The notes beneath the pieces were generated by a model. The model had not been told where the DNA came from, searched no databases, and saw only the letters and a program-made list of their open reading frames with translations. Source: Chloroflexota bacterium (lineage in GTDB: Bacteria; Chloroflexota; Anaerolineae; VGOG01). Taken from it: a DNA stretch of 45,990 nucleotides. The stretch covers positions 1-45,990 of the forward strand of contig VGOG01000006.1 of assembly GCA_016875995.1 (NCBI GenBank), read 5' to 3'. A program made the translations under genes and the position numbers. Positions 17,134 to 24,977 of the stretch are shown in pieces (position 1 is the first letter of the stretch; each line of letters opens with the position of its first letter).

Positions 17134-17154
17134 CTATGTCATACAAAGCGATGA

Positions 17155-17388
17155 TCAACGTTCTCTCCTGAATTCGTGAACGATTTGGGCCACGTCCTCT
17201 TCAGTTAAATGAGTGAACCCTTTCTCTTTGGCTAAGTTCTCTGCCCAAGCATCGAACTCTATTATCTCCCTGGCCTCGGCTAAATCCTGCCATCTCAGAA
17301 ATTTGGCAAAATCTAGCACTTCCAAAACCTTCTCGCCCGGGAGTTCCTCTATGACATCGAGTAATTGCTCAGCATAACCGATAGTCAT
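17155..17388 (-). CDS. Small DUF2281/antitoxin-like protein
   Basis: 77 aa: an N-terminal helix pair (GYAEQLLDVIEELPGEKVLEVLDFAKFLRWQ), then an acidic-basic tail (LTEEDVAQIVHEFRRER). It resembles DUF2281-type small proteins, often annotated as antitoxins. AAGGAGGGTG gives a strong ribosome site. It begins 18 bp after the asnS stop, so it is likely the last gene of the transporter-asnS transcription unit. No toxin gene is adjacent; 16949-17154 contains none. Confidence 0.75.
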   Translation of the reverse strand: MTIGYAEQLLDVIEELPGEKVLEVLDFAKFLRWQDLAEAREIIEFDAWAENLAKEKGFTHLTEEDVAQIVHEFRRER

Positions 17389-17406
17389 TGCACCCTCCTT
17401 AAGTTT

Positions 17407-18702
17407 TTATGGATAGATACGCCCCAACATCCTGGGGAAGGGAATCGTCTCCCGGATGTGCTTCACCCCGCAGATCCAGGCCACCGTTCGCTCCAGGCCC
17501 AGTCCAAAGCCGGAGTGGGGCACCGATCCGTAGCGCCGCAGATCGAGATACCACTCGTAGGCCCGGCGAGAGATGCCAAGCTGCTCCACTTGCTGTTCCA
17601 GATACTCGTAGCTGGCGCTGCGCTGGCCACCGCCGATGATCTCGCCGTATCCTTCGGTGGCCAGCAGGTCCACCGAAAGGCAAACCTCCGGCCGCTCCGG
17701 GTCAATCTCCATGTAAAATGCCTTGCAGTGAGTTGGATAGTGGTGGACGAAGACCGGCTTCTCAAAGTGCTCAGCCAGGGCCACTTCGTGAGGAGCCCCG
17801 AAATCTTCGCCCCAGGCGATGGGAACGCCGTCCCGGTTGAGGATTTCCACTGCCGAATCGTATGTGAGGCGCGGAAACGGGGGCTCCACCTTTGCCAGCA
17901 ACGTCGTATCGCGCTCGAGAATCTTCAGTTCTTCAGCTCGATTCTTCAGCGTCGTCTGGACGACGTAGCTAACGAGCTCCTCCTCGACTCTCATGCACTC
18001 TTCCAGGTCGGCCCAGGCCATCTCCGGCTCCACCATCCAGAACTCCAGCAGGTGGCGGCGGGTCTTGGACTTCTCGGCGCGAAAAGTGGGGCCGAAACAG
18101 TAGACCTTACCGAAGGCCATGATCTCGGCCTCGTTGTACAGTTGGCCGCTCTGGGCGAGGTAGGCCCGCTCCCCGAAGTAGTCGGTCTCGAAGAGGGTGG
18201 TGGTGTCCTCGCAGGAGGAGGGGGTGAGGATGGGGGTGTCCAGGTTGATGAAGCCGTGGGAATCCAGCCAATGGCGGATGGCCCGCGCCACCTCGGCCCG
18301 CACCCGTAGAACGGCATACTGCCTGGAGGAACGCAGCCAAAGGTGACGGTGATCCATCAGGAACTCCACCCCGTGCTCCTTGGGGGTTATAGGGTACTCC
18401 TCAGCCAGTTGCACGATCCCGACCTCGCTTGCCGTGAGCTCGTATCCGCCCGGCGCTCGCCTGTCGGCTCGGACGGTGCCGGTAACGATCAGGGATGACT
18501 CCTGAGTAACCGTTTTGGCTGCTTCGAACGCCTCAGGGGACACGTCGTCCTCGAAGACCACAGCCTGGATGACCCCCGTGCCATCCCGCACCAACAGGAA
18601 CTGCAGCTTCCCCTTATCCGTTTTGTTATAAAGCCAGCCCTTGAGGGTCACTTCCTGGCCCTGGTGGGCGGCGATGTCTTCGATATACACGTGTTCAGTC
18701 AA
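17407..18702 (-). CDS. asnS: Asparagine-tRNA ligase
   Basis: 431 aa from TTG 18702 (GAAGGGGG upstream), 2 bp after the permease stop; no in-frame ATG is near. N-terminal OB-fold anticodon domain (about 5-100: [28 protein letters not shown]). Class II catalytic core: motif 2 region [22 protein letters not shown] and motif 3 [15 protein letters not shown]. The full-length core and [23 protein letters not shown] fit AsnRS better than AspRS. It charges tRNA-Asn. Placement directly behind a nucleoside transporter permease, almost overlapping, implies translational coupling. Confidence 0.95.
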   Translation of the reverse strand: MTEHVYIEDIAAHQGQEVTLKGWLYNKTDKGKLQFLLVRDGTGVIQAVVFEDDVSPEAFEAAKTVTQESSLIVTGTVRADRRAPGGYELTASEVGIVQLAEEYPITPKEHGVEFLMDHRHLWLRSSRQYAVLRVRAEVARAIRHWLDSHGFINLDTPILTPSSCEDTTTLFETDYFGERAYLAQSGQLYNEAEIMAFGKVYCFGPTFRAEKSKTRRHLLEFWMVEPEMAWADLEECMRVEEELVSYVVQTTLKNRAEELKILERDTTLLAKVEPPFPRLTYDSAVEILNRDGVPIAWGEDFGAPHEVALAEHFEKPVFVHHYPTHCKAFYMEIDPERPEVCLSVDLLATEGYGEIIGGGQRSASYEYLEQQVEQLGISRRAYEWYLDLRRYGSVPHSGFGLGLERTVAWICGVKHIRETIPFPRMLGRIYP

Positions 18703-18704
18703 GA

Positions 18705-19661
18705 TTATACCCCCTTCTCCTCTCTCGCGTAGGGCAGCCCCAGGGCAGCCGGGGCGCCCACCCGCTTGCTGAACGCCTCCCACCAGGTGATGATCACCAA
18801 TACCAGGATGGTGAAGGCGTAGGGTAACATCCCCAGGAAGGCGGCAGGGATGGTGGTCCCTGCGGCCTGCATGCGGAATTGCACGGCGCTGATCCCCCCG
18901 AAGAGCACCGCCCCCACCACCGCGCGCAGCGGATTCCAGGTGGCAAAGATCACCAGGGCGACGGCGATCCACCCCCGTCCGGCAGTCATCCCCTCCGTCC
19001 ATCCCGGCGTGTAGGCCAAGGACAGGTGTGCCCCGCCCAGCCCCGCCAACATCCCGCCCAGGATGGTGTAGAGATAACGGGTGGTGGCCACGTTCACTCC
19101 CATGGCGTCGGCGGCCTGGGGGTTCTCGCCGACCGCCCGCAGGTGGAGGCCAGGCCGGGTCCTGTGCAGGTAGAACCAGGCGATGAGCACCAGCAGGTAC
19201 ATGGCATAGACCAGCAGGTCCTGATCGAAGAGGGCCTTACCGAGAACGGGTATGGAGGAAAGGCCCGGTATTTCTAGCTTGCCGAACTTCGGCCCGATGA
19301 GACCCACCAGGGGGCTGCCGCCTGGACCAAGCCGCTGCCCCAGGAAGCTGGCCAGCCCGCTGCCGAAGATGGTGAGGGCCAACCCGCTGACCGTCTGATC
19401 GGCCCGCAGGGTGATGGTCAGAAAGGCGTGGATCGAAGCCACAAGACCGCCCACGACGATCCCCGACGCCACCCCGGCCCACGCGCTCCCGGTCCTGTAG
19501 GCCACGGCGAAGGCGGACACCGCCCCCATGATCATCATCCCCTCCACTCCCAGGTTGAGGATTCCCGATCGCTCGGTGTAGATCTCGCCGACGGTGGCAT
19601 ACACCAGCGAAGTCCCGGCCCGAACGGTGACGGCCAGGATGGAACCAAGAAGTGCGATCAC
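18705..19661 (-). CDS. ABC transporter permease, BMP/nucleoside type (NupQ-like)
   Basis: 318 aa from GTG 19661, chosen for GGAGGGG seven bases upstream. A polytopic membrane protein of the branched-chain/ribose permease superfamily: [101 protein letters not shown]. The EExNxGxxGxM-like N-terminal part is typical of the second permease of Bacillus NupNOPQ-type guanosine importers. Four bases separate it from the other permease gene, and asnS follows. It forms the membrane pore with the product of 19666-20823. Confidence 0.93.
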   Translation of the reverse strand: MIALLGSILAVTVRAGTSLVYATVGEIYTERSGILNLGVEGMMIMGAVSAFAVAYRTGSAWAGVASGIVVGGLVASIHAFLTITLRADQTVSGLALTIFGSGLASFLGQRLGPGGSPLVGLIGPKFGKLEIPGLSSIPVLGKALFDQDLLVYAMYLLVLIAWFYLHRTRPGLHLRAVGENPQAADAMGVNVATTRYLYTILGGMLAGLGGAHLSLAYTPGWTEGMTAGRGWIAVALVIFATWNPLRAVVGAVLFGGISAVQFRMQAAGTTIPAAFLGMLPYAFTILVLVIITWWEAFSKRVGAPAALGLPYAREEKGV

Positions 19662-19665
19662 TTTT

Positions 19666-20823
19666 CTACCCCTCCATTTTTGAGCAGGGGGGCTGGGGTG
19701 CGGAGGCGCGGAGGTGAGCTCTCCCTTGCTCCTCTGCTCTCTCGCTCCTCTGCTCCCTTGCTCCTCTGCTCGTGAGGCGGATACGGTACTGAGTGAACAG
19801 GCTTCCGCCCAGCACGAAGAACAGGATGGCCCCTTGCAACACCAGGGCCACCGCTGCGGGGAGCTGCATGGTGATCTGAATCTGATCGCCACCCACCAGC
19901 AGCCCGGCCAGGAGGATGGCGACCACCAACACTCCCCAGGGGTTCAGTCTTCCCAGCCAGGCCACGATGATGGCGGTGTAGCCGTAGCCCACGGTCAGCC
20001 CCTTCTGCAGGCGGTGGGAGATGCCGGCCACCTCGGACATCCCCGCCAGGCCGGCCAGCCCCCCGCTGAGGATCATTACCAGGATGATGTTGCGCACGAT
20101 GCTGATCCCGGCATAGTTCGCCGCCCTGGGATTCTCGCCGATCACGCGGATCTCGTAGCCCCACTTGGTGCGCCTCAACACAATCCAAATCAAAAGGCCC
20201 GCCACCACCGCGAAGGCCAGCCCCAGGTGGATGCGAGTGCCGGGCAGTCGCGGCAGCCGGGCTGCTTGTGGAAACTGCGCGGTGCCAGGAAACCCGTAGC
20301 CATGAGGGTCCTTCCACGGCCCGTAGAACAGGTGCTCCACCCACAGGATGGCGATGTAGTTCATCATCAACGAGGTGATGATCTCGTTGACGCGGACGTA
20401 CGCTTTGAGCAAGGCTGGGATCAGGCCCCAGAGCGCACCGCCGAGGAAGCCGGCCACGACCATCGCTGGCAGCAACAGGGGGCCTGGAATGCGATCTGCC
20501 CAGAAGAGCGCCACCCCCGCAGCGGCGATCCCCCCCACCGCCAACTGCCCCTCGGCGCCGATGTTCCAGAAGAGCATGCGGAAGGCAACGGACACCCCCA
20601 GGCCGCACAGCATCAGCGGGACGGCTTTGACCATCGTCTCCGAGACGTTGTACTTGCCGCCGAAAGCTCCCAGGGCCATCGCCTTGTAAGTCGTCAGCGG
20701 GTTGGCCCCGGCCAAAGCCAGCAACACCGCCCCTGCGAGCAACGCCAAGACCACCGAGGCGATGGGTACCAGGAAAGCAATGAGGCGAGAATATTCGAGG
20801 CGTTTTTCGATGATAAGTCGCAT
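19666..20823 (-). CDS. ABC transporter permease, BMP/nucleoside type (NupP-like)
   Basis: 385 aa from ATG 20823. Polytopic: MRLIIEKRLEYSRLIAFLVPIASVVLALLAGAVLLAL, FWNIGAEGQLAVGGIAAAGVAL, VNEIITSLMMNYIAILW, WGYEIRVIGENPRAANYAGI, LSGGLAGLAGMSEVAGI. Same superfamily as the following permease and the usual first permease of such systems. The normal C-terminus seems to be around FTQYRIRL; the last ~35 residues (TSRGAREQRSERAEEQGR and onward) are encoded by an octamer repeat array and are not expected in the family. Confidence 0.92.
   Translation of the reverse strand: MRLIIEKRLEYSRLIAFLVPIASVVLALLAGAVLLALAGANPLTTYKAMALGAFGGKYNVSETMVKAVPLMLCGLGVSVAFRMLFWNIGAEGQLAVGGIAAAGVALFWADRIPGPLLLPAMVVAGFLGGALWGLIPALLKAYVRVNEIITSLMMNYIAILWVEHLFYGPWKDPHGYGFPGTAQFPQAARLPRLPGTRIHLGLAFAVVAGLLIWIVLRRTKWGYEIRVIGENPRAANYAGISIVRNIILVMILSGGLAGLAGMSEVAGISHRLQKGLTVGYGYTAIIVAWLGRLNPWGVLVVAILLAGLLVGGDQIQITMQLPAAVALVLQGAILFFVLGGSLFTQYRIRLTSRGAREQRSERAEEQGRAHLRASAPQPPCSKMEG
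19721..19776 (-). repeat. Octamer array within the 3' end of a permease gene
   Basis: On the plus strand: CTCCCTTG, CTCCTCTG, CTCTCTCG, CTCCTCTG, CTCCCTTG, CTCCTCTG, CTCGTGAG. It is complementary in type to the array at 8269-8316. It is read in frame as RGAREQRSERAEEQGR-like residues. Confidence 0.85.
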
Positions 20824-20849
20824 GGTTCCAACTCCAAAATCCAAAGTTC

Positions 20850-20937
20850 AAGGGACAAGGGACTAGGGATCAGGGACAAGGGATCAGGGGGACCTTGCCA
20901 ACGTCCCTAGTCACTTGTCCCTGGTCCCTAATCCCTT
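20850..20937. repeat. Two opposed heptamer arms between permease and ATPase genes
   Basis: Arm 1 (20850-20891): AAGGGAC, AAGGGAC, TAGGGAT, CAGGGAC, AAGGGAT, CAGGGGG. Arm 2 (20903-20937): GTCCCTA, GTCACTT, GTCCCTG, GTCCCTA, ATCCCTT. The arms are complementary and could form a long hairpin. The ATPase stop (TGA, 20913-20911) is in the second unit of arm 2. Confidence 0.85.
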
Positions 20938-22443
20938 TGTTCCCGCCATCATCAACCCAATCTCTTCAATATCCGCTTCCTCGGCATCCACAATGCCCAT
21001 GATCTCGCCTTCGTACATCACGGCGATGCGATCGCTAACGCTCAGCAGTTCGTCCAGGTCCTCCGAGATCAGCAAGATGGCCGCGCCCTCTTCCCGCTGC
21101 TTGAGGAGAAGATTACACACTGACTCGGTGGCCCCGATGTCCAACCCCCGCGTGGGGTGTACGGCTACCATCAGCCGTGGGCCGGCGCTGATCTCGCGGG
21201 CCAGGATGGTGCGCTGGAGGTTGCCGCCGGACAGGAGCTTGACCGGGGTCTCCTGGCTCGGCGTGAGGATGCTGAAGGCCTCGATCAGCCTGGCCGCAAA
21301 CCGGGTGATGGCCAGGCGGTCCAGGAACAGCCCCCGGGCCAGGGGCGGGTCCCGGTAGCTCTTGAGAATCACGTTGTCGCTGACCGCCAGATTGGGTATC
21401 AGGCCCATTCCCAGCCGGTCCTCCGGCACGTGGCTCACCTGCTCCCGGATCACCCGGTGGGGGGAACGGTTGGTCAGGTCGCAATCGGCAATGAGTACGC
21501 ATCCATCCGCTGTCTTCCGCAGCCCGGTAACCACCTCGGCCAGCTCTCGCTGCCCGTTCCCTGCCACCCCCGCGATTCCCAGAATCTCCCCCTGGCGGAT
21601 GGCGAACGAAACGTCCCTCAGAGCCGGCAGCCCCTTGTCGTTGAGCGACCGCAGGTTGCGGACCTCCAGGACCACCTCGCCTGGTTCGACAGGTGCCTTT
21701 TCCATCCGGAAGAGCACTTCCCGGCCAACCATCATCCGTGCTAGTTCCTCCTTGGTGGTCTGGTCGGTGTCCACCGTGGCCACTACCCTGCCGCCGCGCA
21801 AGACGGTGATCTGATCGGAGATGGCCATCACCTCGCCAAGTTTGTGGCTGATAAAGATGACGGCCTTCCCCTCGTCGGCCATGCGCCGCAAGGTGACGAA
21901 TAGCTCTTCCACCTCCAGGGGGGTGAGCACGGCAGTGGGCTCGTCCATGATCAGGATGTCCACCCCACGATAGAGCATCTTCAGGATCTCGACCCGCTGC
22001 TGCTCCCCCACCGAGAGCTGCCAGATGCGGGCTCGGGGGTCCACCTGCAGACCATACTGCCTGGAGAACTCGGCGATCTTGCGCTCGATGCGCGCCATAT
22101 CGAGGAAGAAGCCCGGTGCTTTGAGCCCCAGGATGACGTTCTCGGCCACTGACTGCGGCTCGACCAGCATGAAATGCTGATGCACCATGCCGATCCCCAG
22201 GTCAATGGCGTCGCGTGGCGATTGCAGGTCGGCCCTTTGCCCTCGAATGTAGATCTCTCCCTCGTCGGCCCGATAGAGGCCAGAGAGGATGTTCATCAGG
22301 GTGGTCTTGCCTGCTCCGTTCTCGCCCAGGAGGGCATGAACCTGGCCCGCCTGCACCTCCAGGTCAACGCGATCGTTGGCCAGCACGCCGGGGAAACGCT
22401 TGGTGATTCCCCGCATTCTCACCAATGGGGTATCTGTGGACAT
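20911..22443 (-). CDS. ABC transporter double ATP-binding protein, nucleoside type (NupO-like)
   Basis: 510 aa from ATG 22443. Two ABC domains. The first (about 7-235) has Walker A GENGAGKTT at 40-48, signature LSVGEQQRVEI and Walker B ILIMDEPTAVL. The second (about 255-495) has a degenerate Walker A (GVAGNGQRELAE), LSGGNLQRTILARE and VAVHPTRGLDIGA. An intact first and degenerate second site is normal for sugar/nucleoside importers of this type. It energises the two permeases encoded next. The final residues TKGLGTRDK are encoded by heptamer repeat units, and the stop lies in the repeat. Confidence 0.95.
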   Translation of the reverse strand: MSTDTPLVRMRGITKRFPGVLANDRVDLEVQAGQVHALLGENGAGKTTLMNILSGLYRADEGEIYIRGQRADLQSPRDAIDLGIGMVHQHFMLVEPQSVAENVILGLKAPGFFLDMARIERKIAEFSRQYGLQVDPRARIWQLSVGEQQRVEILKMLYRGVDILIMDEPTAVLTPLEVEELFVTLRRMADEGKAVIFISHKLGEVMAISDQITVLRGGRVVATVDTDQTTKEELARMMVGREVLFRMEKAPVEPGEVVLEVRNLRSLNDKGLPALRDVSFAIRQGEILGIAGVAGNGQRELAEVVTGLRKTADGCVLIADCDLTNRSPHRVIREQVSHVPEDRLGMGLIPNLAVSDNVILKSYRDPPLARGLFLDRLAITRFAARLIEAFSILTPSQETPVKLLSGGNLQRTILAREISAGPRLMVAVHPTRGLDIGATESVCNLLLKQREEGAAILLISEDLDELLSVSDRIAVMYEGEIMGIVDAEEADIEEIGLMMAGTKGLGTRDK

Positions 22444-22462
22444 CTCCTCATCCTGCGATTTT

Positions 22463-22596
22463 GTTCGTAGTGACGACTTTAGTCGTCCACAATGGGCCAG
22501 GGCGACTGAGGTCGCCACTACAAACCCCTGTTCGTAGTGACGACTTTAGTCGTCCACAATGGGCCAGGGCGACTGAGGTCGCCACTACGAACCCCT
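22463..22596. repeat. Two tandem 67-bp REP-like palindromic elements
   Basis: Copies at 22463-22529 and 22530-22596 differ at one base. Each starts GTTCGTAGTG and ends CACTACRAAC (terminal inverted repeats), with two inner hairpins built on GACGACTTTAGTCGTC and GGCGACTGAGGTCGCC. A diverged third copy is at 44502-44565. They sit between the binding-protein and ATPase genes. Confidence 0.9.
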
Positions 22597-22601
22597 GTAC
22601 G

Positions 22602-22641
22602 AAAAGGGTTCTGGCAGGCGGCTGGCCACCTACCAGAACCC
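22602..22641 (-). terminator. Intercistronic hairpin with U-tract after the binding-protein gene
   Basis: Minus strand: GGGTTCTGGTAGG pairs with CCTGCCAGAACCC (13 bp, one G-U), loop of 10, then TTTT. It follows the binding-protein stop by 18 bp and probably attenuates read-through, so that binding protein is made in excess over ATPase and permeases. Confidence 0.7.
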
Positions 22642-22658
22642 CCTTGACGATCTATGGC

Positions 22659-24815
22659 CTATTTGGGGATGATGCCGACGACCCCTTCGACCAGCCAGTC
22701 GAAGGCCAGCTTCTCCTCGTCGGCCATGACCACCCCGTCTGGCACCCGCAGCTCGCCCGTGTTGTCCTTGATCGGGCCGTGGAAAACGTCGAAGGTGCCG
22801 GCGATGATCTCCTGTTTCTTCTGCTCGATGAGCGCCTTGGCGTCATCCGGCACCGCCGGCCCGAAGGGTGCCAGGTCCAGCAGCCCCTCGGCCAGTCCCC
22901 ACCAGACCGGGGTGTTGGTCCAGGTGCCATTCATCACCGCCTGAACCGCCTTCTTGTAGAAGACGCCCCAGTTCCAGATGGGCGAGGTGAGCAGGGCGTT
23001 GGGCGCCACGGCGGGCACGTAGGCATTGTAGCCGATGGCGTAGACGCCGTTCTCTTCGGCCAGCTTGTCCGGCTCGGTGGAGTCGCTCTCGCGGGCGATG
23101 ACGTCGCATCCCAGGTCCAGCAGCACCTGGGCCGCCTCCCGCTCCTTCACCGGGTCCACCCAGGTGAAGATCCACACCGAGTGCACTTTGACATCCGGGT
23201 TGACCGAGCGGGCGCCCAGGGTGAAGGCGTTCATGTTGCGCACCACCTCAGGAATGGGATAGGGAGCGATGTAGCCGAGCACGTTGGTCTTGGTCACCTT
23301 GCCGGCGGCGATGCCCGCCAGGTACCACCCCTGGTAGCCCCGGCCGTCGTAGATGCCGGCGTTCTCGGCCGTCTTGTAGCCGGTGCAGTGCTCGAAGATT
23401 GTGTCCGGATACTCGGCGGCCACCTCAATGACCGAGTCCATGTAGCCGAAGGAGGTGGCGAAGATCACGTCGTACCCCTTCTCGGCGTAGTCACGGATGA
23501 TGCGGGTTGAGTCAGGGCCCTCCGCAACCAGCTCGCTGTAGGCCGTCTCCACCCCCAGCTCCTTCTCCAGGTAGAGGCGTCCCTGGTCGTGGGCGTAGGT
23601 CCAGCCCAGATCGCCCGTGGGGCCGACGTAGACGAAGGCCACCTTCGGCTTCTCCACCTCTGTGACCACCGGCGGCTTGGCCGGGGCCTCGCCGACGACG
23701 CCCTCCACGAACCAGTCCATGCTGAGCAGCTCTTCGGCAGTCATGCTCACGCCAGCCGGTACGGAGAGCTCACCATTCTGGCCTTTGATGGGGCCGGTGA
23801 AGACGGTGAAGATAGTGGCTTCACCTTTCTTGAACCTGGCTATCTCGGCGTCGGCGATGTTCTTCACGTCGTCCGGCACCTTGTCACTCAAGGGAGCCAG
23901 GTCCACGATGCCGTCCTGCCAGCCACCCCAGTACTGGTGGGTCTTCCAGGTGCCGTCGAGGACAGCTTTCACCTGCTCCACGTAGTAGACACCCCAGTTC
24001 CAGACCGGACTGGTCAGCACCGTGTCCCCCACGAACTGGCTCATGTCCGAGTCGTAGCCGATGCTGACCTTCCCTCGCTCCTGGGCGGCCTTCTGGGGCT
24101 CGGTGGTGTCCTGGTGCTGGGCGATGACGTCACAACCCTCGTCCAGCAGGGCCACGGCCGCCTCTTTCTCCAGCACCGGGTCGAACCAGGTGTTGGTCCA
24201 CACTACGTGCACCGTGGCCTTCGGGTTGGCGGCGCGCACCCCCAGGGTGAAGGCGTTGATCCCCCGGACGACTTCGGGGATGGGATAGGCGGCCACGTAG
24301 CCAATCTTGTTCGCCTTGGTCATCTTGCCAGCCACCAGGCCAGAGACGTAACGAGGTTCCTCGATCTTCCCGAAATAGGTGGCTGAGTTCTCGGCCGTCT
24401 TGTAGCCGGAGCAATGCATGAAGTATTTGCCGGGGAACTCGCCAGCCACGGTGACGGTGGGGTCCATGAAGCCGAAGCTGGTGGTGAAGATGACGTCGTA
24501 GCCCTTCTGGGCGTAGTCACGGATGACCCGTTCGGCGTCGGGGCCTTCGGGCACGTTCTCGATGTAGGCCGTTTCGACCCTGTCGCCGAACTCTTTTTCC
24601 ACCATCAGCCGCCCCTGCTCGTGGGCCCAGGTCCAGCCCAGGTCGCCGATGGGCGCCACGTAGACGAAGGCCACCTTCAGCTTCTCCGGCGGTGGTGGCG
24701 GCGTAGGCGTTGGCGGCACCGGCGTCGGCGTCGCTGCTGGTCGGCAAGCCGTGACCAGCAGAGCCACGACCGTCACCAGGGCCAATAAAGCCCAAAATCT
24801 CTTGTTCTTGAACAT
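22659..24815 (-). CDS. Fused tandem BMP-family solute-binding lipoprotein
   Basis: 718 aa, about twice the usual ~350 aa of this family. A lipoprotein signal ends VALLVTAC (Cys24), then a Thr/Pro linker. Two full BMP (PnrA/NupN-like) domains follow: about 46-375 (LKVAFVYVAPIGDLGWTWAHEQGRL, GYDVIFTTSFGFMD, YPIPEVVRGINAFTLG, VWNWGVYY, FTGPIKGQNGEL) and about 392-715 (PKVAFVYVGPTGDLGWTYAHDQGRL, GYDVIFATSFGYMD, YPIPEVVRNMNAFTLG, IWNWGVFY, FHGPIKDNTGEL). BMP proteins bind nucleosides outside the membrane for ABC import; substrate here is inferred. TAAGGAGG precedes ATG 24815, and a near-consensus promoter lies at 24916-24944. Confidence 0.95.
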   Translation of the reverse strand: MFKNKRFWALLALVTVVALLVTACRPAATPTPVPPTPTPPPPPEKLKVAFVYVAPIGDLGWTWAHEQGRLMVEKEFGDRVETAYIENVPEGPDAERVIRDYAQKGYDVIFTTSFGFMDPTVTVAGEFPGKYFMHCSGYKTAENSATYFGKIEEPRYVSGLVAGKMTKANKIGYVAAYPIPEVVRGINAFTLGVRAANPKATVHVVWTNTWFDPVLEKEAAVALLDEGCDVIAQHQDTTEPQKAAQERGKVSIGYDSDMSQFVGDTVLTSPVWNWGVYYVEQVKAVLDGTWKTHQYWGGWQDGIVDLAPLSDKVPDDVKNIADAEIARFKKGEATIFTVFTGPIKGQNGELSVPAGVSMTAEELLSMDWFVEGVVGEAPAKPPVVTEVEKPKVAFVYVGPTGDLGWTYAHDQGRLYLEKELGVETAYSELVAEGPDSTRIIRDYAEKGYDVIFATSFGYMDSVIEVAAEYPDTIFEHCTGYKTAENAGIYDGRGYQGWYLAGIAAGKVTKTNVLGYIAPYPIPEVVRNMNAFTLGARSVNPDVKVHSVWIFTWVDPVKEREAAQVLLDLGCDVIARESDSTEPDKLAEENGVYAIGYNAYVPAVAPNALLTSPIWNWGVFYKKAVQAVMNGTWTNTPVWWGLAEGLLDLAPFGPAVPDDAKALIEQKKQEIIAGTFDVFHGPIKDNTGELRVPDGVVMADEEKLAFDWLVEGVVGIIPK

Positions 24816-24915
24816 CTTCTTTCCTCCTTAAAAAATCTGTCGTGCTGAAACTCTCTTCCACTGAGAATTGAGGCTTCTGGCAATCACCTCCTTTCGCTCG
24901 GCTAAAGGCACTTGA

Positions 24916-24944
24916 AATATATCACGAAAGCTCGCTTTTGTCAA
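24916..24944 (-). promoter_or_regulatory. Strong sigma-70-type promoter for the nucleoside-transporter operon
   Basis: Minus strand TTGACA (24944-24939), 17-bp spacer, TATATT (24921-24916). The leader is about 95 nt and contains a full-length Shine-Dalgarno sequence (AAAGGAGGTGAT, 24895-24884) well ahead of the one used by the lipoprotein. Confidence 0.85.
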
Positions 24945-24977
24945 CGATGTAGGCGAGGGGGAGCGAGAGTTTGCAAC

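Noticed and set aside
16949-17154. tRNA or toxin gene in the gap between the GNAT and antitoxin-like genes
   Set aside because: No cloverleaf or open frame with a ribosome site could be found; only the 13-bp inverted ends stand out.
17407-19002. Longer asnS form starting near 19002
   Set aside because: The extra 100 residues overlap the permease gene out of frame and match nothing in AsnRS; TTG 18702 has a ribosome site and the right length.
19714-20910. Plus-strand 398-aa open frame
   Set aside because: Antisense to the NupP-like permease; rich in His, Gln and Asp as expected from antisense reading.
22425-24386. Plus-strand open frames of 361 and 265 aa
   Set aside because: Antisense shadows of the two BMP domains.
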